A DNA stretch of 64,000 nt from RYN-133 sp963708645 (GCA_963708645.1 CAVPTA010000012.1:3234-67233), one strand, 5' to 3'. Shown: positions 53,621 through 62,934, counted from the first letter of the stretch. The notes: generated by a model not told the origin, from the sequence alone. Numbers and translations: made by a program.

Positions 53621-54334
53621 ATGCCACGCAGCAAGGGCTACCGCAAGGCCGCCGAACTGATCGAAGAGGGCAAGATCTACACCCCGCTCGAGGCAGCGAA
53701 CATCGCCCGCGAAGCCAGCCCCTCCAAGTTCGACGGGACGGTCGAGGTCGCGATGCGCCTGGGCGTCGACCCGCGCAAGGCCGACCAGATGGTGCGCGGC
53801 ACCGTGAGCCTGCCCCACGGCACCGGCAAGACCGTCCGCGTGATCGTCTTCGCGACCGGCGACAAGGCCGAAGAGGCCAAGGCGGCCGGCGCCGACAAGG
53901 TCGGCAGTGACGACCTGATCCAAGAGATCACCGACGGCTACCTCGACTTCGACGCCGCCATCGCGACCCCCGACCAGATGGCCAAGGTCGGCCGCATCGC
54001 GCGCGTGCTCGGCCCGCGCGGCCTCATGCCCAACCCGAAGACCGGCACGGTCACCCCGGACGTCGCCAAGGCCGTGTCCGACATCAAGGGCGGCAAGATC
54101 AGCTTCCGCGTCGACAAGCAGTCGAACCTGCACCTGATCATCGGCAAGTCGTCCTTCAGCTCGGAGCAGCTCGTCGAGAACTACGCCGCGGCGCTGGACG
54201 AGATCCTGCGCTCGAAGCCGTCGGCCGCGAAGGGTCGCTACCTGCGCAAGGTCACCTTCTCGACGACGATGGGCCCGGGCATCCCGGTCGACCCGAACCG
54301 CACACGCGGCCTGCTCGAGGAAACGCCCGCCTAA
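53621..54334 (+). CDS. rplA: 50S ribosomal protein L1
   Basis: 237 residues, complete: GRIARVLGPRGLMPNPKTGTVT is the L1 signature and the start is MPRSKGYRKAAELI. It is part of the L1 stalk and in many bacteria autoregulates the L11-L1 message. Confidence 0.97.
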   Translation: MPRSKGYRKAAELIEEGKIYTPLEAANIAREASPSKFDGTVEVAMRLGVDPRKADQMVRGTVSLPHGTGKTVRVIVFATGDKAEEAKAAGADKVGSDDLIQEITDGYLDFDAAIATPDQMAKVGRIARVLGPRGLMPNPKTGTVTPDVAKAVSDIKGGKISFRVDKQSNLHLIIGKSSFSSEQLVENYAAALDEILRSKPSAAKGRYLRKVTFSTTMGPGIPVDPNRTRGLLEETPA

Positions 54335-54349
54335 CCAGCTTTTGCGCGT

Positions 54350-54386
54350 ACGGCCCGGCGACCTCCCACCCCGGTCGCCGGGCCGT
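54350..54386 (+). terminator. Probable terminator after rplA
   Basis: A 14-base perfect stem (ACGGCCCGGCGACC at 54350-54363, GGTCGCCGGGCCGT at 54373-54386) with a 9-base loop. No T run follows, which is common in high-GC actinobacteria. It separates rplKA from the inserted genes. Confidence 0.7.
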
Positions 54387-54403
54387 CCGCAGCTCTGATG
54401 GAT

Positions 54404-55168
54404 TCAATTCCGGTACGGGGCGGACGGATCGACTCCGTGCGCCGTGAACACCTCGGCAATGACGTCGAGCACCAGCGCATCCACCGGCGCCGTCGACCGC
54501 GCATCGGCAAGGGCCAGCGCGAGCAGGTGGCAGCGGTGCTCGCCGAAGGTCATCCCGTTGTCGGGGTATTGCGCGACGGCTATCCCCGGGCCGAGCGGTA
54601 GACACAGCGGCGGGGTGTCGGGGCGTAACAGCGGGCGCAGCTCTGCGACCAGTTCCGGCGTGAGGGCCGACAGCCGCGACAGATGCAGGACGACCGAGCC
54701 GCTGCGCGACAGGTGCAGCGCGATCGTGGGGCATGCCAGCACGTAGGGAATCGCGCCCAGTCGCGAGGTCAGCAGGGCCACCAGCTCCGGCGTCGTGTCG
54801 GCCCGCGGCGACAACAGCACCCGCGCGTCGTCGTGGCGCGGTTGCCACAGGGTGTTCCACGTCCGCCACCAGCCGTCGGCACCGATCCGGTCGTAGCGTT
54901 CGAGCACGTCCACGCCGTCGTGTCGGGCGATCGTGCTCGCTGCGTGCGCGTCGCGATACGCACCGGCCAGCGGTCGGGTGGGGACGGATTCGCCCACCAC
55001 GGCTCCGGAGAACCACCGGTCGTACAGCTCTGTGGCGAGCGCTCGTCCGGAGCACGTGGCCGGCGCACCTGCCAGTTCGACCGCTGCCAGGAGCTGCGGA
55101 CGTGCCCAGCCGGGCCAGCGGTCGTGCGTCACATCAGGCAAGAGCACCTCGGCCGGGCACAGATACAT
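54404..55168 (-). CDS. HopA1-like (T3SS effector HopA1 family) protein
   Basis: About 254 residues from the ATG at 55168. The pattern ELYDRWFSGAVVGE ... RPLAGAYRDAHAA, then ARVLLSPRADTTPELVALLTSRLGAIPYVL, then PPLCLPLGPGIAVAQYPDNGMTFGEHRCHLLA and the ending VFTAHGVDPSAPYRN fits the actinobacterial HopA1-like family. Relatives in class V lanthipeptide clusters act on phosphothreonine or phosphoserine. No precursor peptide, kinase-like partner or cyclase is visible here. It is divergent from the subtilisin gene, with 145 bases between starts. Confidence 0.6.
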   Translation of the reverse strand: MYLCPAEVLLPDVTHDRWPGWARPQLLAAVELAGAPATCSGRALATELYDRWFSGAVVGESVPTRPLAGAYRDAHAASTIARHDGVDVLERYDRIGADGWWRTWNTLWQPRHDDARVLLSPRADTTPELVALLTSRLGAIPYVLACPTIALHLSRSGSVVLHLSRLSALTPELVAELRPLLRPDTPPLCLPLGPGIAVAQYPDNGMTFGEHRCHLLALALADARSTAPVDALVLDVIAEVFTAHGVDPSAPYRN

Positions 55169-55313
55169 CGACCGGGGAAATCCCTGACCAATCTCCTGAC
55201 CGCACGTATCAGCCGTGATGAACAGTGCTCTTGATAGGTGCAAACGGACGTCAGCGGCCACTACGCTCGGCGCCGACAGGCCAGGGAGGCAGCGATGCGA
55301 GTGCGGAACCGTG

Positions 55314-56870
55314 ATGGACGCTAAACCCCGCCGTCGGTCGCCGTTGCCGGCTGAGCCGCTGCTCATGCCCTCGCCCGACATCCTCTACCGGTACAACGCT
55401 CGCGTGCTCGATCCGTCGACCGCGATCACGCTGCCCGGCCAACCCCGGCTACGCACGACGACCTACTTCGCCGATCGGCTGCTCGTGTCGCGCGTGCTGC
55501 CCGATTCGCAGGCGCTCGGGCAGGCGGCGAACGAGGCGGGCGTGACCCTCGTGCCGGACGAGTTGCCCGGCACCACGGGCCGCGACGACGCCGACTCGTC
55601 CGCGACGCTGCCGAGCGGCCCGCTGCGCTATCGCCTCGTTGCCGCGCCCGATGCCAAGGAGGGGCCCGATGCCTGGAAGGTCGTCCAGTACTACCGCCGC
55701 ATCCGCAACCAGCCGCGTGACACCACAATCGGCCTCGAGCATCTGATGGTGGCCTCGCCCAACTGGCAGTCGTCGCCGTACTGGCGTCCCTCGCCGTACT
55801 GGCGCCCGTCGCCGTACTGGCGTCCGTCCGCCGACACCGGCTCGGCGTCGGCCGAGTACGCCGCGCCCGGGACAGGGGGACGCCAGCCCGTCGACTATCA
55901 GGGCCACGCGCCACAACGCGATGAGTCGTTCACCGGTCGCCGGCCAGTCGTTGCCGTGCTCGATACGGGCGTCTGGGACCACGACTGGCTCACGGGATTC
56001 GTCACGCGCGATGCTGTTGTGAACGATCAGCTGATCGGCCTGCCCGACGCGGACGCCGACCGCGACGCAACGGCCGAGGAGGACGATCCGTACGAGGGCG
56101 TGATCGACAGCGACGTCGGCCACGGGACGTTCATCTGCGGGCTGATCCGGCAGAAGTGCCCGGACGCGTTGATCCTCTCCGTGCGGGTGATGAGCGGCGA
56201 CGGCACCGTCTCCGAGGGCGACCTCGTCGAGGCGCTGACACTGCTCGCCGACCGCCAGGAGAACGCCGTCCAGAACGGGCCCGACGCCGACCTGATCGAC
56301 GTCGTTTCGCTCTCGCTCGGCTACTACCACGAGTTCGACACCGACCTGCAGTTCGACTCGGGACTGGAGGCCGTTCTCGAACGGCTCGCCCAATGGGGTG
56401 TCGCCACCGTCGTCTCGGCCGGCAACGATTCGACCGATCGACCGATGTACCCGGCGGCATTTGCTCCCTGGTCGGGCGGCCCGGCGTGGAAGGGCGTGCC
56501 GGTCACCAGCGTCGGCGCGTTGAATCCGAACCACTCGGTCGCAATGTTCAGCAACGCCGGGAAGTGGATCATGTGTCACCGCCCGGGCGCAGCGCTGATG
56601 AGCTGCTATCCGGTGATGAACGGCTCCGAGCAGTCGTCGTACAAGCTGTGGGTGCCGGACGAGGGTTGGCGCGAGACGCTCGACCCGGACGACTTCTCCA
56701 GCGGTTTCGCGATCTGGAGTGGCACGTCGTTCGCAGCGCCGCTGTTCGCGGGCGAGGTGGCCCAGTTCTTGTTCGAGAACGGCACCGAGCGGGTGGCGAA
56801 GGACAAGGCGGTCACGCGCTGTGTCGACGCGGTCAACAACTGCGTTCGGGAGCCGGTGACGAAACAGTGA
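55314..56870 (+). CDS. Intracellular S8 (subtilisin-like) serine protease with SPYWRP repeats
   Basis: 518 residues. The catalytic triad is Asp217 (AVLDTGVWDHD), His270 (SDVGHGTFICGLI) and Ser472 (SGTSFAAPLFAGE), with the oxyanion Asn in VVSAGNDSTDRP. There is no signal peptide or membrane segment, so it is probably cytoplasmic. Between a 150-residue N-terminal region and the protease lies a short repeat, SPYWRP three times (55772-55825), just before the catalytic domain, where a propeptide boundary would be. The ATG at 55314 (MDAKPRRR) is used. The stop overlaps the sigma factor start by four bases (GTGA). Confidence 0.88.
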   Translation: MDAKPRRRSPLPAEPLLMPSPDILYRYNARVLDPSTAITLPGQPRLRTTTYFADRLLVSRVLPDSQALGQAANEAGVTLVPDELPGTTGRDDADSSATLPSGPLRYRLVAAPDAKEGPDAWKVVQYYRRIRNQPRDTTIGLEHLMVASPNWQSSPYWRPSPYWRPSPYWRPSADTGSASAEYAAPGTGGRQPVDYQGHAPQRDESFTGRRPVVAVLDTGVWDHDWLTGFVTRDAVVNDQLIGLPDADADRDATAEEDDPYEGVIDSDVGHGTFICGLIRQKCPDALILSVRVMSGDGTVSEGDLVEALTLLADRQENAVQNGPDADLIDVVSLSLGYYHEFDTDLQFDSGLEAVLERLAQWGVATVVSAGNDSTDRPMYPAAFAPWSGGPAWKGVPVTSVGALNPNHSVAMFSNAGKWIMCHRPGAALMSCYPVMNGSEQSSYKLWVPDEGWRETLDPDDFSSGFAIWSGTSFAAPLFAGEVAQFLFENGTERVAKDKAVTRCVDAVNNCVREPVTKQ

Positions 56871-57454
56871 TCGGTGCCGAGTCGGGTCAAGAGACGTTGT
56901 CGGGACGGGCGGCGGCGCTGTTCCGCAGCTTCCGCTCGGGCGACGAGCCGGCCATGGCCGAGCTGGTCGGCCTGCTGACACCGATCCTCTGGCACACCGT
57001 CCGCGCCCAGCGTCTCGACCGCGAGAGCGCCGAGGACGTCGTCCAGACGACCTGGCTGGCGCTGGTCCGCAACAGCGAGTCGATCGCCGACCCGCAGGCC
57101 GTCCTCGCCTGGTTGATCGTCACCGCCAAGCGCGAGTCGTGGCGGGTTGCCAAGCGCACTGACCGGGTCGAGCCGAAGGACTTCGACGACGACGAAGTCG
57201 TAACACCCGCCCGCGAACTGCCCGAGGAGCGAGTGCTCCAGTCCGACACCGAAGCGCGGCTGTGGCAGCACGTCGCGCAACTGCCCGAACGTTGCCAGGC
57301 CCTGCTGCGCGTGATCGCGTTCGCCGACCGGCCCGACTACGCCGCCGTGGCGAAATCCCTCGGCATGCCTGTTGGCAGCATCGGCCCCACCCGGGGTCGG
57401 TGCCTGGCCAAGCTGCGCAGCCTCCTCGACACCGATATCGCCTGGGAGCACTGA
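56867..57454 (+). CDS. Sigma-70 family (ECF-like) RNA polymerase sigma factor
   Basis: 195 residues. Region 2 is AELVGLLTPILWHTVRAQRLDRESAEDVVQTTWLALVRN (about 28-66). Region 4 is LPERCQALLRVIAFADRPDYAAVAKSLGMPVGSIGPTRGRCLAKLR (about 137-183). The start is GTG within the subtilisin stop, and its own stop shares one base with the next gene. The arrangement makes it a dedicated sigma factor for, or under the control of, its protease neighbours. No classical transmembrane anti-sigma factor is adjacent. Confidence 0.9.
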   Translation: MIGAESGQETLSGRAAALFRSFRSGDEPAMAELVGLLTPILWHTVRAQRLDRESAEDVVQTTWLALVRNSESIADPQAVLAWLIVTAKRESWRVAKRTDRVEPKDFDDDEVVTPARELPEERVLQSDTEARLWQHVAQLPERCQALLRVIAFADRPDYAAVAKSLGMPVGSIGPTRGRCLAKLRSLLDTDIAWEH

Positions 57455-57957
57455 TGACCCCCTCATCGCACCCGTCCATCGACGAACTCGCCGCCGGCCA
57501 GATCGACGACACCGACATTGCCAATCTGCAGCGGATGCAGCAGATGTACGAGCGGCTCGATCCGCCACCGAGCGGCCTGGTCGACCGCATCAGCTTCGGG
57601 ATCACGCTCGAGGCACTGCACGCCGAGATCGCCGAGATCCAGCGCGTCGACGGCCTGGTCGGCGTCCGATCCGAAGGCGTCTCCGAGGCGCAGACGATCA
57701 CGTTCACCAGTTCGACGCTGACCACGATGGTGACGATCTCGCCGGCCGGCCCGGACGACGTCCGCATCGACGGTTGGATCGCGCCGGGTGGCGGGGTCGA
57801 GGTCGAACTGCGCCACAACGAAACGTCTCGGCACACGGTCGCGGACGCCGACGGACGATTCGTCTTCGACGACGTCCCGCACGGCCTAGTCGGCTTCGTG
57901 ATGCGCGTTCCCGGCACCGACACCCGTCCGGTCGTCACGCCGTCGATCGAGCTCTGA
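57454..57957 (+). CDS. Small protein with carboxypeptidase-regulatory-like domain, possible sigma regulator
   Basis: 167 residues. The acidic N-terminus (HPSIDELAAGQIDDTDIANLQRMQQMYERLD) reads like an anti-sigma-type helical segment, followed by LVDRISFGITLEALHAEIAEIQR. The C-terminal half is a beta-sandwich (VRIDGWIAPGGGVEVEL ... ADADGRFVFDDVPHGLVGFVMR). There is no membrane segment. Being coupled to the sigma factor by a one-base overlap suggests a partner or regulator, but there is no zinc-binding HxxxCxxC motif. Confidence 0.65.
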   Translation: MTPSSHPSIDELAAGQIDDTDIANLQRMQQMYERLDPPPSGLVDRISFGITLEALHAEIAEIQRVDGLVGVRSEGVSEAQTITFTSSTLTTMVTISPAGPDDVRIDGWIAPGGGVEVELRHNETSRHTVADADGRFVFDDVPHGLVGFVMRVPGTDTRPVVTPSIEL

Positions 57958-57969
57958 CCGCCCCGGATC

Positions 57970-60496
57970 ATGCCTCGGCAATCCGGCCCCGCGCTGTCTG
58001 CTGTCAACGAGCTACTGCAGGCCGGGCTGGACGCGCACCAACGTGGCCACCCGCGCCAGGCATTGCGCACACTGCACCGCGCTGCCGCGCTCGGACAACG
58101 CGTACCCGAATCACTTGAGCAACGGCGCACCCTCGCCGCCATCTCGATCAGCATCGCGGCGACGGTCGCGGAAACCCGGGGCGTGCAGCCGGGCGTGGCC
58201 GCGCTTGCGTGAGGCGCGGGCGCTGGCCGAGCAGGTCGACGACCCGGCGCTGATGGTGAAAGTGCATTGCCAGGCCGCGTTCATCGCCGCGCGCATCGGC
58301 ATGTTCGGCGACGCGCAACGCGAACTGGACGCCGCCGAGGTGCTGCTCGACCATGCCGAGCCGCGCGAACGGTTCGGGATCCTGATCAACGGCGGCAACC
58401 TGCGCATGCTGCGCGGCGAGCTCGCAGTCGCGCGACGCCAGTTCACCCGCGCCATCGAATACGCCCGCGAGGTCGACGAACCGACCGAGGCGTTCACGGC
58501 GTTGCACAACCTCGGCTACGCCGAGTTCCTCGCCGGCCGGCTGCCCGACGCGATCCGTGCCATGGACGCGGCGGGCGAGCTCACCGTCGAGATCTCGCGC
58601 GGCGTGTGGCTGCTCGATCGCGCCCGGGTGCTCGGCGAGGCCGGACTCGTCCAAGCAGCCGACGGTTCGCTGGCCGCGGCCGCGGAGATCTTCAGCCGGG
58701 ACCGGCTCGCCCAGGATCTCGGTGAGACCGAGCTCGAACGGGCCCGCTGCGCGCTGATCGCGGGGCAGGTGCAGTCCTCGCGCCGCTTCGCGATGAGCGC
58801 ACGTGACCGGTTCCGGCGCCGCGGCAGCGATCGGTGGCGCCGCGACGCCGAACTGGTCCTGCTGCAGGGCGATCTGGCCGCCGGACGTCCCGGCCGCCGC
58901 CTCACCGGGCCGGCGCTGCGGTTGCGCCACGAGTTCGAACTCGAAGGTGCCCGGCTGCCGGCGCAAACCGCGGCGCTCATCGCGGCCGAGGCACACCTGT
59001 CCGCAGGTGAGCTCGAGTCGGCGACGCAGACGCTGCGCGGCGTCGCGGCATCCACGCGGCGCGATCCGATCACGACCCGGCTGCACGCCGGCTACGTGCG
59101 CGCACGGCTCGACCTGGCGAGCGGGCGCCGCGCTGCCGCGAGCAGGCGGGCCCGGCGCGCGCTCGCCGACCTGGCTGCCTACCAGGCCAGCTTCGGCAGC
59201 ATCGACCTCGCGACAGCGGCTGCCGTGCACGGGCGGCGCCTGGCCGATCTCGACCTGTCCGTCGCGCTCGACTCGGGCCGGGCCGAGCGAGTGCTCGAGT
59301 CGGCCGAACGGGCACGGGCCGTCGCGCGACGGCTGCCGGCCGTTCGGCCGCCCGACGACCCGGAGGCCGCGCAGCTGCTCGCCGAGCTGCGCCAGACGGT
59401 CGAGCGACTGCGGCAGGCCGAGCACCACCAGCCCGACGGCGAGCTCGTCGAGAAACGCCACGAACTGGAGTCCCGGATAGCTGCTCGTGGCTGGAGCCGC
59501 GCCGGCGGCGGTGTGGTGCGCGACGTGGTCGAGGTCGACGAGGTCCGGGCGGCGTTGGGGGACGCGACGCTCGTCTCGTTCTCGCGCGCCGACAACGTGC
59601 TGCACGCGGTGGTCGTCGACGCCGACGGGCTGCGGCTGGTCGCCCTCGGCGATGCCGTTGCCGTCGACGAGCAGGTGCGGCGGGTGCGTGCCGACCTCGA
59701 CGTGCTCGCCCAACCCCGCCTGCAGGAACCGCTGCGCAGGGTCGTCTCGGCGTCGTGCGCTCGTTCGCTCGCGCGTCTCGACGAGACGCTGTTGGCCCCG
59801 CTCGGTCTCGACCGGCGGCTGGTCATCGTGTCGACCGGCGTGCTCGGCCAGCTGCCCTGGGGGATGCTCGGCTCGCTGCGCAGCGTCCCCGTCGTCGTGA
59901 CCCCGTCGGTGACTGCCTGGCACGGTGCTGCGACCGCGGAACCTTCGCGATCGCGGGGTTTGGTTGCGATCGCCGGCCCCGGCGTCGACCGCGGCACCGA
60001 CGAAGTCGCTTCTGTCGAGCGCGCCTGGTCATCGACCCCGGTGCGCGCGATCACCGGCGCGGATGCGACTGCGGCGGCGTTCACGGCAGCGATGTCACAG
60101 GCGAGGCTCGCCCACGTCGCGGCGCACGGCGTGCATCAGACCGAGAACCCGCTGTTCTCGTCCGTCCGGCTCGCCGACGGCCCGCTGTTCGCACACGAAC
60201 TCGACCAGAGCGCACGCACACCCGAGCATGTGGTGCTCTCCGCGTGCGAGCTGGGCCTGGCAACGGTGCGCCCCGGCGACGAGGCGCTCGGGCTGACCAG
60301 CGTGTTGCTGCACCTCGGGACGCGTTCGGTCGTCGCAGGGGTGGCCAGGGTCAGCGACGACCTCGCGGCCGCCTCGATGGCTGACTATCACGCGCGATTG
60401 CGTTCGGGGAGCGACTCCGCCGAGGCGCTCGCCGACACGCTGCAGACCCACCCAGGACTGCCGTTCGTCTGTTTCGGGGCCGCATTCACAGCGTAG
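57970..60496 (+). CDS. TPR-CHAT caspase-like protease (frameshifted)
   Basis: About 840 residues. The first 500 are helical TPR-like repeats (ALRTLHRAAALG, AQRELDAAEVLLDHA, ARRQFTRAIEYAREVDEPTEAF, LHNLGYAEFLAGRLPDAIRAM). The C-terminal CHAT domain has the caspase-type dyad: His in AHVAAHGVHQ (codon 60125) and Cys in VVLSACELG (codon 60244), with GLTSVLLHLGTRSVVAGVARV after it. One break near 58195 (CTTGCG where CTGCG continues) separates the first 75 residues. It starts 12 bases after the preceding gene, completing the protease-sigma-protease unit. A proteolytic effector role is inferred. Confidence 0.87.
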
Positions 60497-60544
60497 GAAG
60501 TCGATGATCGACAGCGGGGCAACGTAGGCTTTATCTCCCTGCTG

Positions 60545-62692
60545 TTGTTCCCCGCGGAGTACCTGTTGTCTCGTTCGGCCACCGTCGTCGCCTCGCTCGC
60601 CGCAGCTGTTGCTGCGGTCGCAGCGGTAGGCACTTCGACAGCTGCCGCCGCGCCGGCAAAGCAGGCAAGCCGGCCCACCTCGGCGCATCACGTCGCGCGC
60701 GCGACGCCGGCGCCCACCGCCGGCACGTTCGTGTCGGTGGGCGCGTTCCGTGCGCTGGGCGAGACCACGGTGCGCGCCGGCCGTCAGGTGAACCTCACGG
60801 TGGCCGGGCGCCACGGGATCCCGGCCAATGCCGCCGCGGTCGTGGTGACCGTCCACGCCGCGCAGGAGCAGGGCGCCGGGTCGTTGACGCTGTTCCCGGC
60901 CGGCACCGCCGCGCCGGCTACGACGAACCTGACATACGTCCGCGGCCAGGGCACCGCGCAGGCTGCGGTGGTGCGGCTCGGGCACGGCGCCGTGACCATC
61001 CTCGACCGCGCGCGCACCGGGTCGCTGCGGCTGGCCGTCGACGTCCGCGGCTACCTCGCCGGCGGGACGGTCGACACCACCTCGCCGGGGCTGCTGCACA
61101 TGCTCGCCTCGCCCGTCCGGGCCCTGGACACCCGGCACCCGGGCGGATACTTCCGCCCCGGCTCCGTCCGGACGATGCGCGTCGCGCACGGCGTCCCGAC
61201 CCGTGGTGTGGGGGCGGTGGCGGTGATGCTGACCGCGAACGACCCGGCCGCCTCGGGTTCGCTGGTCGCCTACGCCGCCGGCAACGACAGACCGAACGTC
61301 CCCACGACGCGGTTCGACGCGCATCGCACCACGACCTCGTTCGCCTGGGTGCCCACTCACAGCGACGGCAGCATCAGCATTGCCAACACCTCGCACGGGG
61401 CCACCGGGGTGCTCCTCGACATCGTCGGCTGGGCCAATACCGGCGTCGCGCGCACTGCCGGCGCCTTCGAGCCGCGCTTCCCCGACCGGGTCGCGTCCGG
61501 CCTGCAACTCGCGTCCGGCCAGACCCGGGCAGTGCGCATTGCCGGTCAGGCCGGCGTGCCACTCGCGCACGTCGGTGCAGTGCTCGCCTCGGTGACAGCC
61601 TCGTCCGCGAAGCGCGCCGGTTCGCTGCAGTTCGGCAACACCGGCACGAGCAGCGCGCGCGGCGATGTCGATTTCGGGCCCGGCACCAAGCCGTCCGATC
61701 TGGTCGAGGTGCCGCTGGTCAACGGCGCGCTGATCGTGCACAACACCTCGCGCGGGGCGGTGACGATCGCGGTCGACGTGGTCGGGTTCGTCCCGAACGT
61801 GACGCTCGCGCCGCCGGCCATGTCGATCAGCCGCTACCTCGGCGACCTCACCGAGGACGTCTCGCAGGACCAGACCGTCATGGACACGCACGGCTGCCAC
61901 GATGCGAGGGCGATGACTTCGGTGGCGCACCCGTTCGTGTTGCTGGATGTCGGCGCGCAGTCGGTGACACCTCCGGAGCTGAGCCCAGCAACCCCGGGGG
62001 TCTCTCTCACCGAGGTGCCGGCCGGCACGACCGTCCGGCTCGACTATGCCGATCTGCGTCTGGTGCTCGACAGCTATCTGACCGGCTTCAGCGGGTGTGC
62101 GCCCAGCAAGTCCGCAACGATCGCGATCGGAACCAGCAATGATGGCGCGTGGGATCCGAACGGCCCGAACTACTACGCGCCGGCTGATCGCGCCAAGGAC
62201 TGGGCGGGCTCGGTCGTCAACATGCTCGGCTCGCAGCCCGATCTGACGATCGTCGGCGCCAATGACATCGAGCCGGGGTTCGCGAGCACCCAGGCCCAGG
62301 CACAGAGCTGGGAGAACGCCTACCTCAACGCGGCCACGAAGAAGACGCTGATCTTCAACGGCTCGGCGGACGGGTGCCCGGACGGGTTCGGCGACACCGG
62401 CGCGGCGTGCTCGAACGGGTACACCCAGCAGGGCCTGTACAACCTCGCCCACAACAACGTCGGCCAGATCGAGGCAGCACCGCAGGTGTACGCGCCGAGC
62501 TTTGCTGCGCAGTGGGCCAACATCGACAAGACGGGCGGCGGGCAGATCGACTTCGCCGGCGCCCTGACCGAGAACGCGCTTGCGCCGACCACGTACACCT
62601 CGGCCAACGGCTGGGCCGCGCTGTACTACGCGGTCGGCTCGCTCACCCGCACGCCGCACATCGCAGCCGCGTCCGACATCACCAACGGGTAA
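60545..62692 (+). CDS. Large secreted protein with beta-sandwich repeats and an uncharacterised C-terminal domain
   Basis: About 715 residues. A signal peptide (SATVVASLAAAVAAVAAVGTSTAAAA) is followed by three repeats of about 125 residues, each built as a beta-sandwich (GRHGIPANAAAVVVTVHAA, LRLAVDVRGYLAG; RALDTRHPGGYF, GVLLDIVGWANT; AGVPLAHVGAVLASVTA, VTIAVDVVGFVPN). The C-terminal third is different, with four to six Cys (HGCHDA, FSGCAPS, DGCPDGFG, AACSNGY) and a conserved-looking TIVGANDIEPGF. I do not recognise an enzyme motif. The TTG start is uncertain; another TTG 21 bases later also fits. It immediately precedes the L10 leader. Confidence 0.7.
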   Translation: MFPAEYLLSRSATVVASLAAAVAAVAAVGTSTAAAAPAKQASRPTSAHHVARATPAPTAGTFVSVGAFRALGETTVRAGRQVNLTVAGRHGIPANAAAVVVTVHAAQEQGAGSLTLFPAGTAAPATTNLTYVRGQGTAQAAVVRLGHGAVTILDRARTGSLRLAVDVRGYLAGGTVDTTSPGLLHMLASPVRALDTRHPGGYFRPGSVRTMRVAHGVPTRGVGAVAVMLTANDPAASGSLVAYAAGNDRPNVPTTRFDAHRTTTSFAWVPTHSDGSISIANTSHGATGVLLDIVGWANTGVARTAGAFEPRFPDRVASGLQLASGQTRAVRIAGQAGVPLAHVGAVLASVTASSAKRAGSLQFGNTGTSSARGDVDFGPGTKPSDLVEVPLVNGALIVHNTSRGAVTIAVDVVGFVPNVTLAPPAMSISRYLGDLTEDVSQDQTVMDTHGCHDARAMTSVAHPFVLLDVGAQSVTPPELSPATPGVSLTEVPAGTTVRLDYADLRLVLDSYLTGFSGCAPSKSATIAIGTSNDGAWDPNGPNYYAPADRAKDWAGSVVNMLGSQPDLTIVGANDIEPGFASTQAQAQSWENAYLNAATKKTLIFNGSADGCPDGFGDTGAACSNGYTQQGLYNLAHNNVGQIEAAPQVYAPSFAAQWANIDKTGGGQIDFAGALTENALAPTTYTSANGWAALYYAVGSLTRTPHIAAASDITNG

Positions 62693-62699
62693 GCGATTT

Positions 62700-62934
62700 G
62701 GCCGCGTGAAGCGGCGTCCCGTACGCTGGCGACAGATCCACCCGAAGACCGCTGGTCGTCGCACGCGCGCATGTGACTGAACGGCTCCGAAGCGTCGGAG
62801 CGGCCCGCGCAGGTTGGACGGTTCGTTGCGAGCCATGTGCCGCTTCGCCCCGTGCGCCCTGCGCCGGGGCGTTTCTCATTTCGGATCCGTCGTCAGTGAC
62901 GGCCGGCCCGATACGAAATGAGAGGAGGTAGCAC
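62700..62934 (+). promoter_or_regulatory. L10 (rplJL) leader with attenuator hairpin
   Basis: An untranslated leader typical of actinobacterial rplJ. It has the conserved GAAGACCGCTGGTCGT block (62744-62759), a CTCCGA/TCGGAG hairpin (62785-62800), CGCAGGTTGGACGG (62808-62821), and a GC-rich hairpin (62846-62871) followed by TTTCTCATTT. An ATTTCG/CGAAAT stem then flanks 62879-62922. L10-L12 binding to such leaders represses translation. The strong RBS GAGGAGG stands just before the rplJ ATG. Confidence 0.75.

Noticed and set aside
55215..55313. Longer N-terminus for the subtilisin starting at 55215
   Set aside because: The added residues are not signal-like and would overlap the divergent control region. 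The ATG at 55314 gives a sensible start.
54404..55381. A lanthipeptide biosynthetic cluster around the HopA1-like gene
   Set aside because: No precursor peptide, LanC-like cyclase, kinase-like protein or transporter is found in the flanking sequence.
60095..62836. 913-codon open frame on the minus strand opposite the CHAT end and the secreted protein
   Set aside because: It is low-complexity Arg/Gly/Val sequence and both plus-strand genes are well supported.
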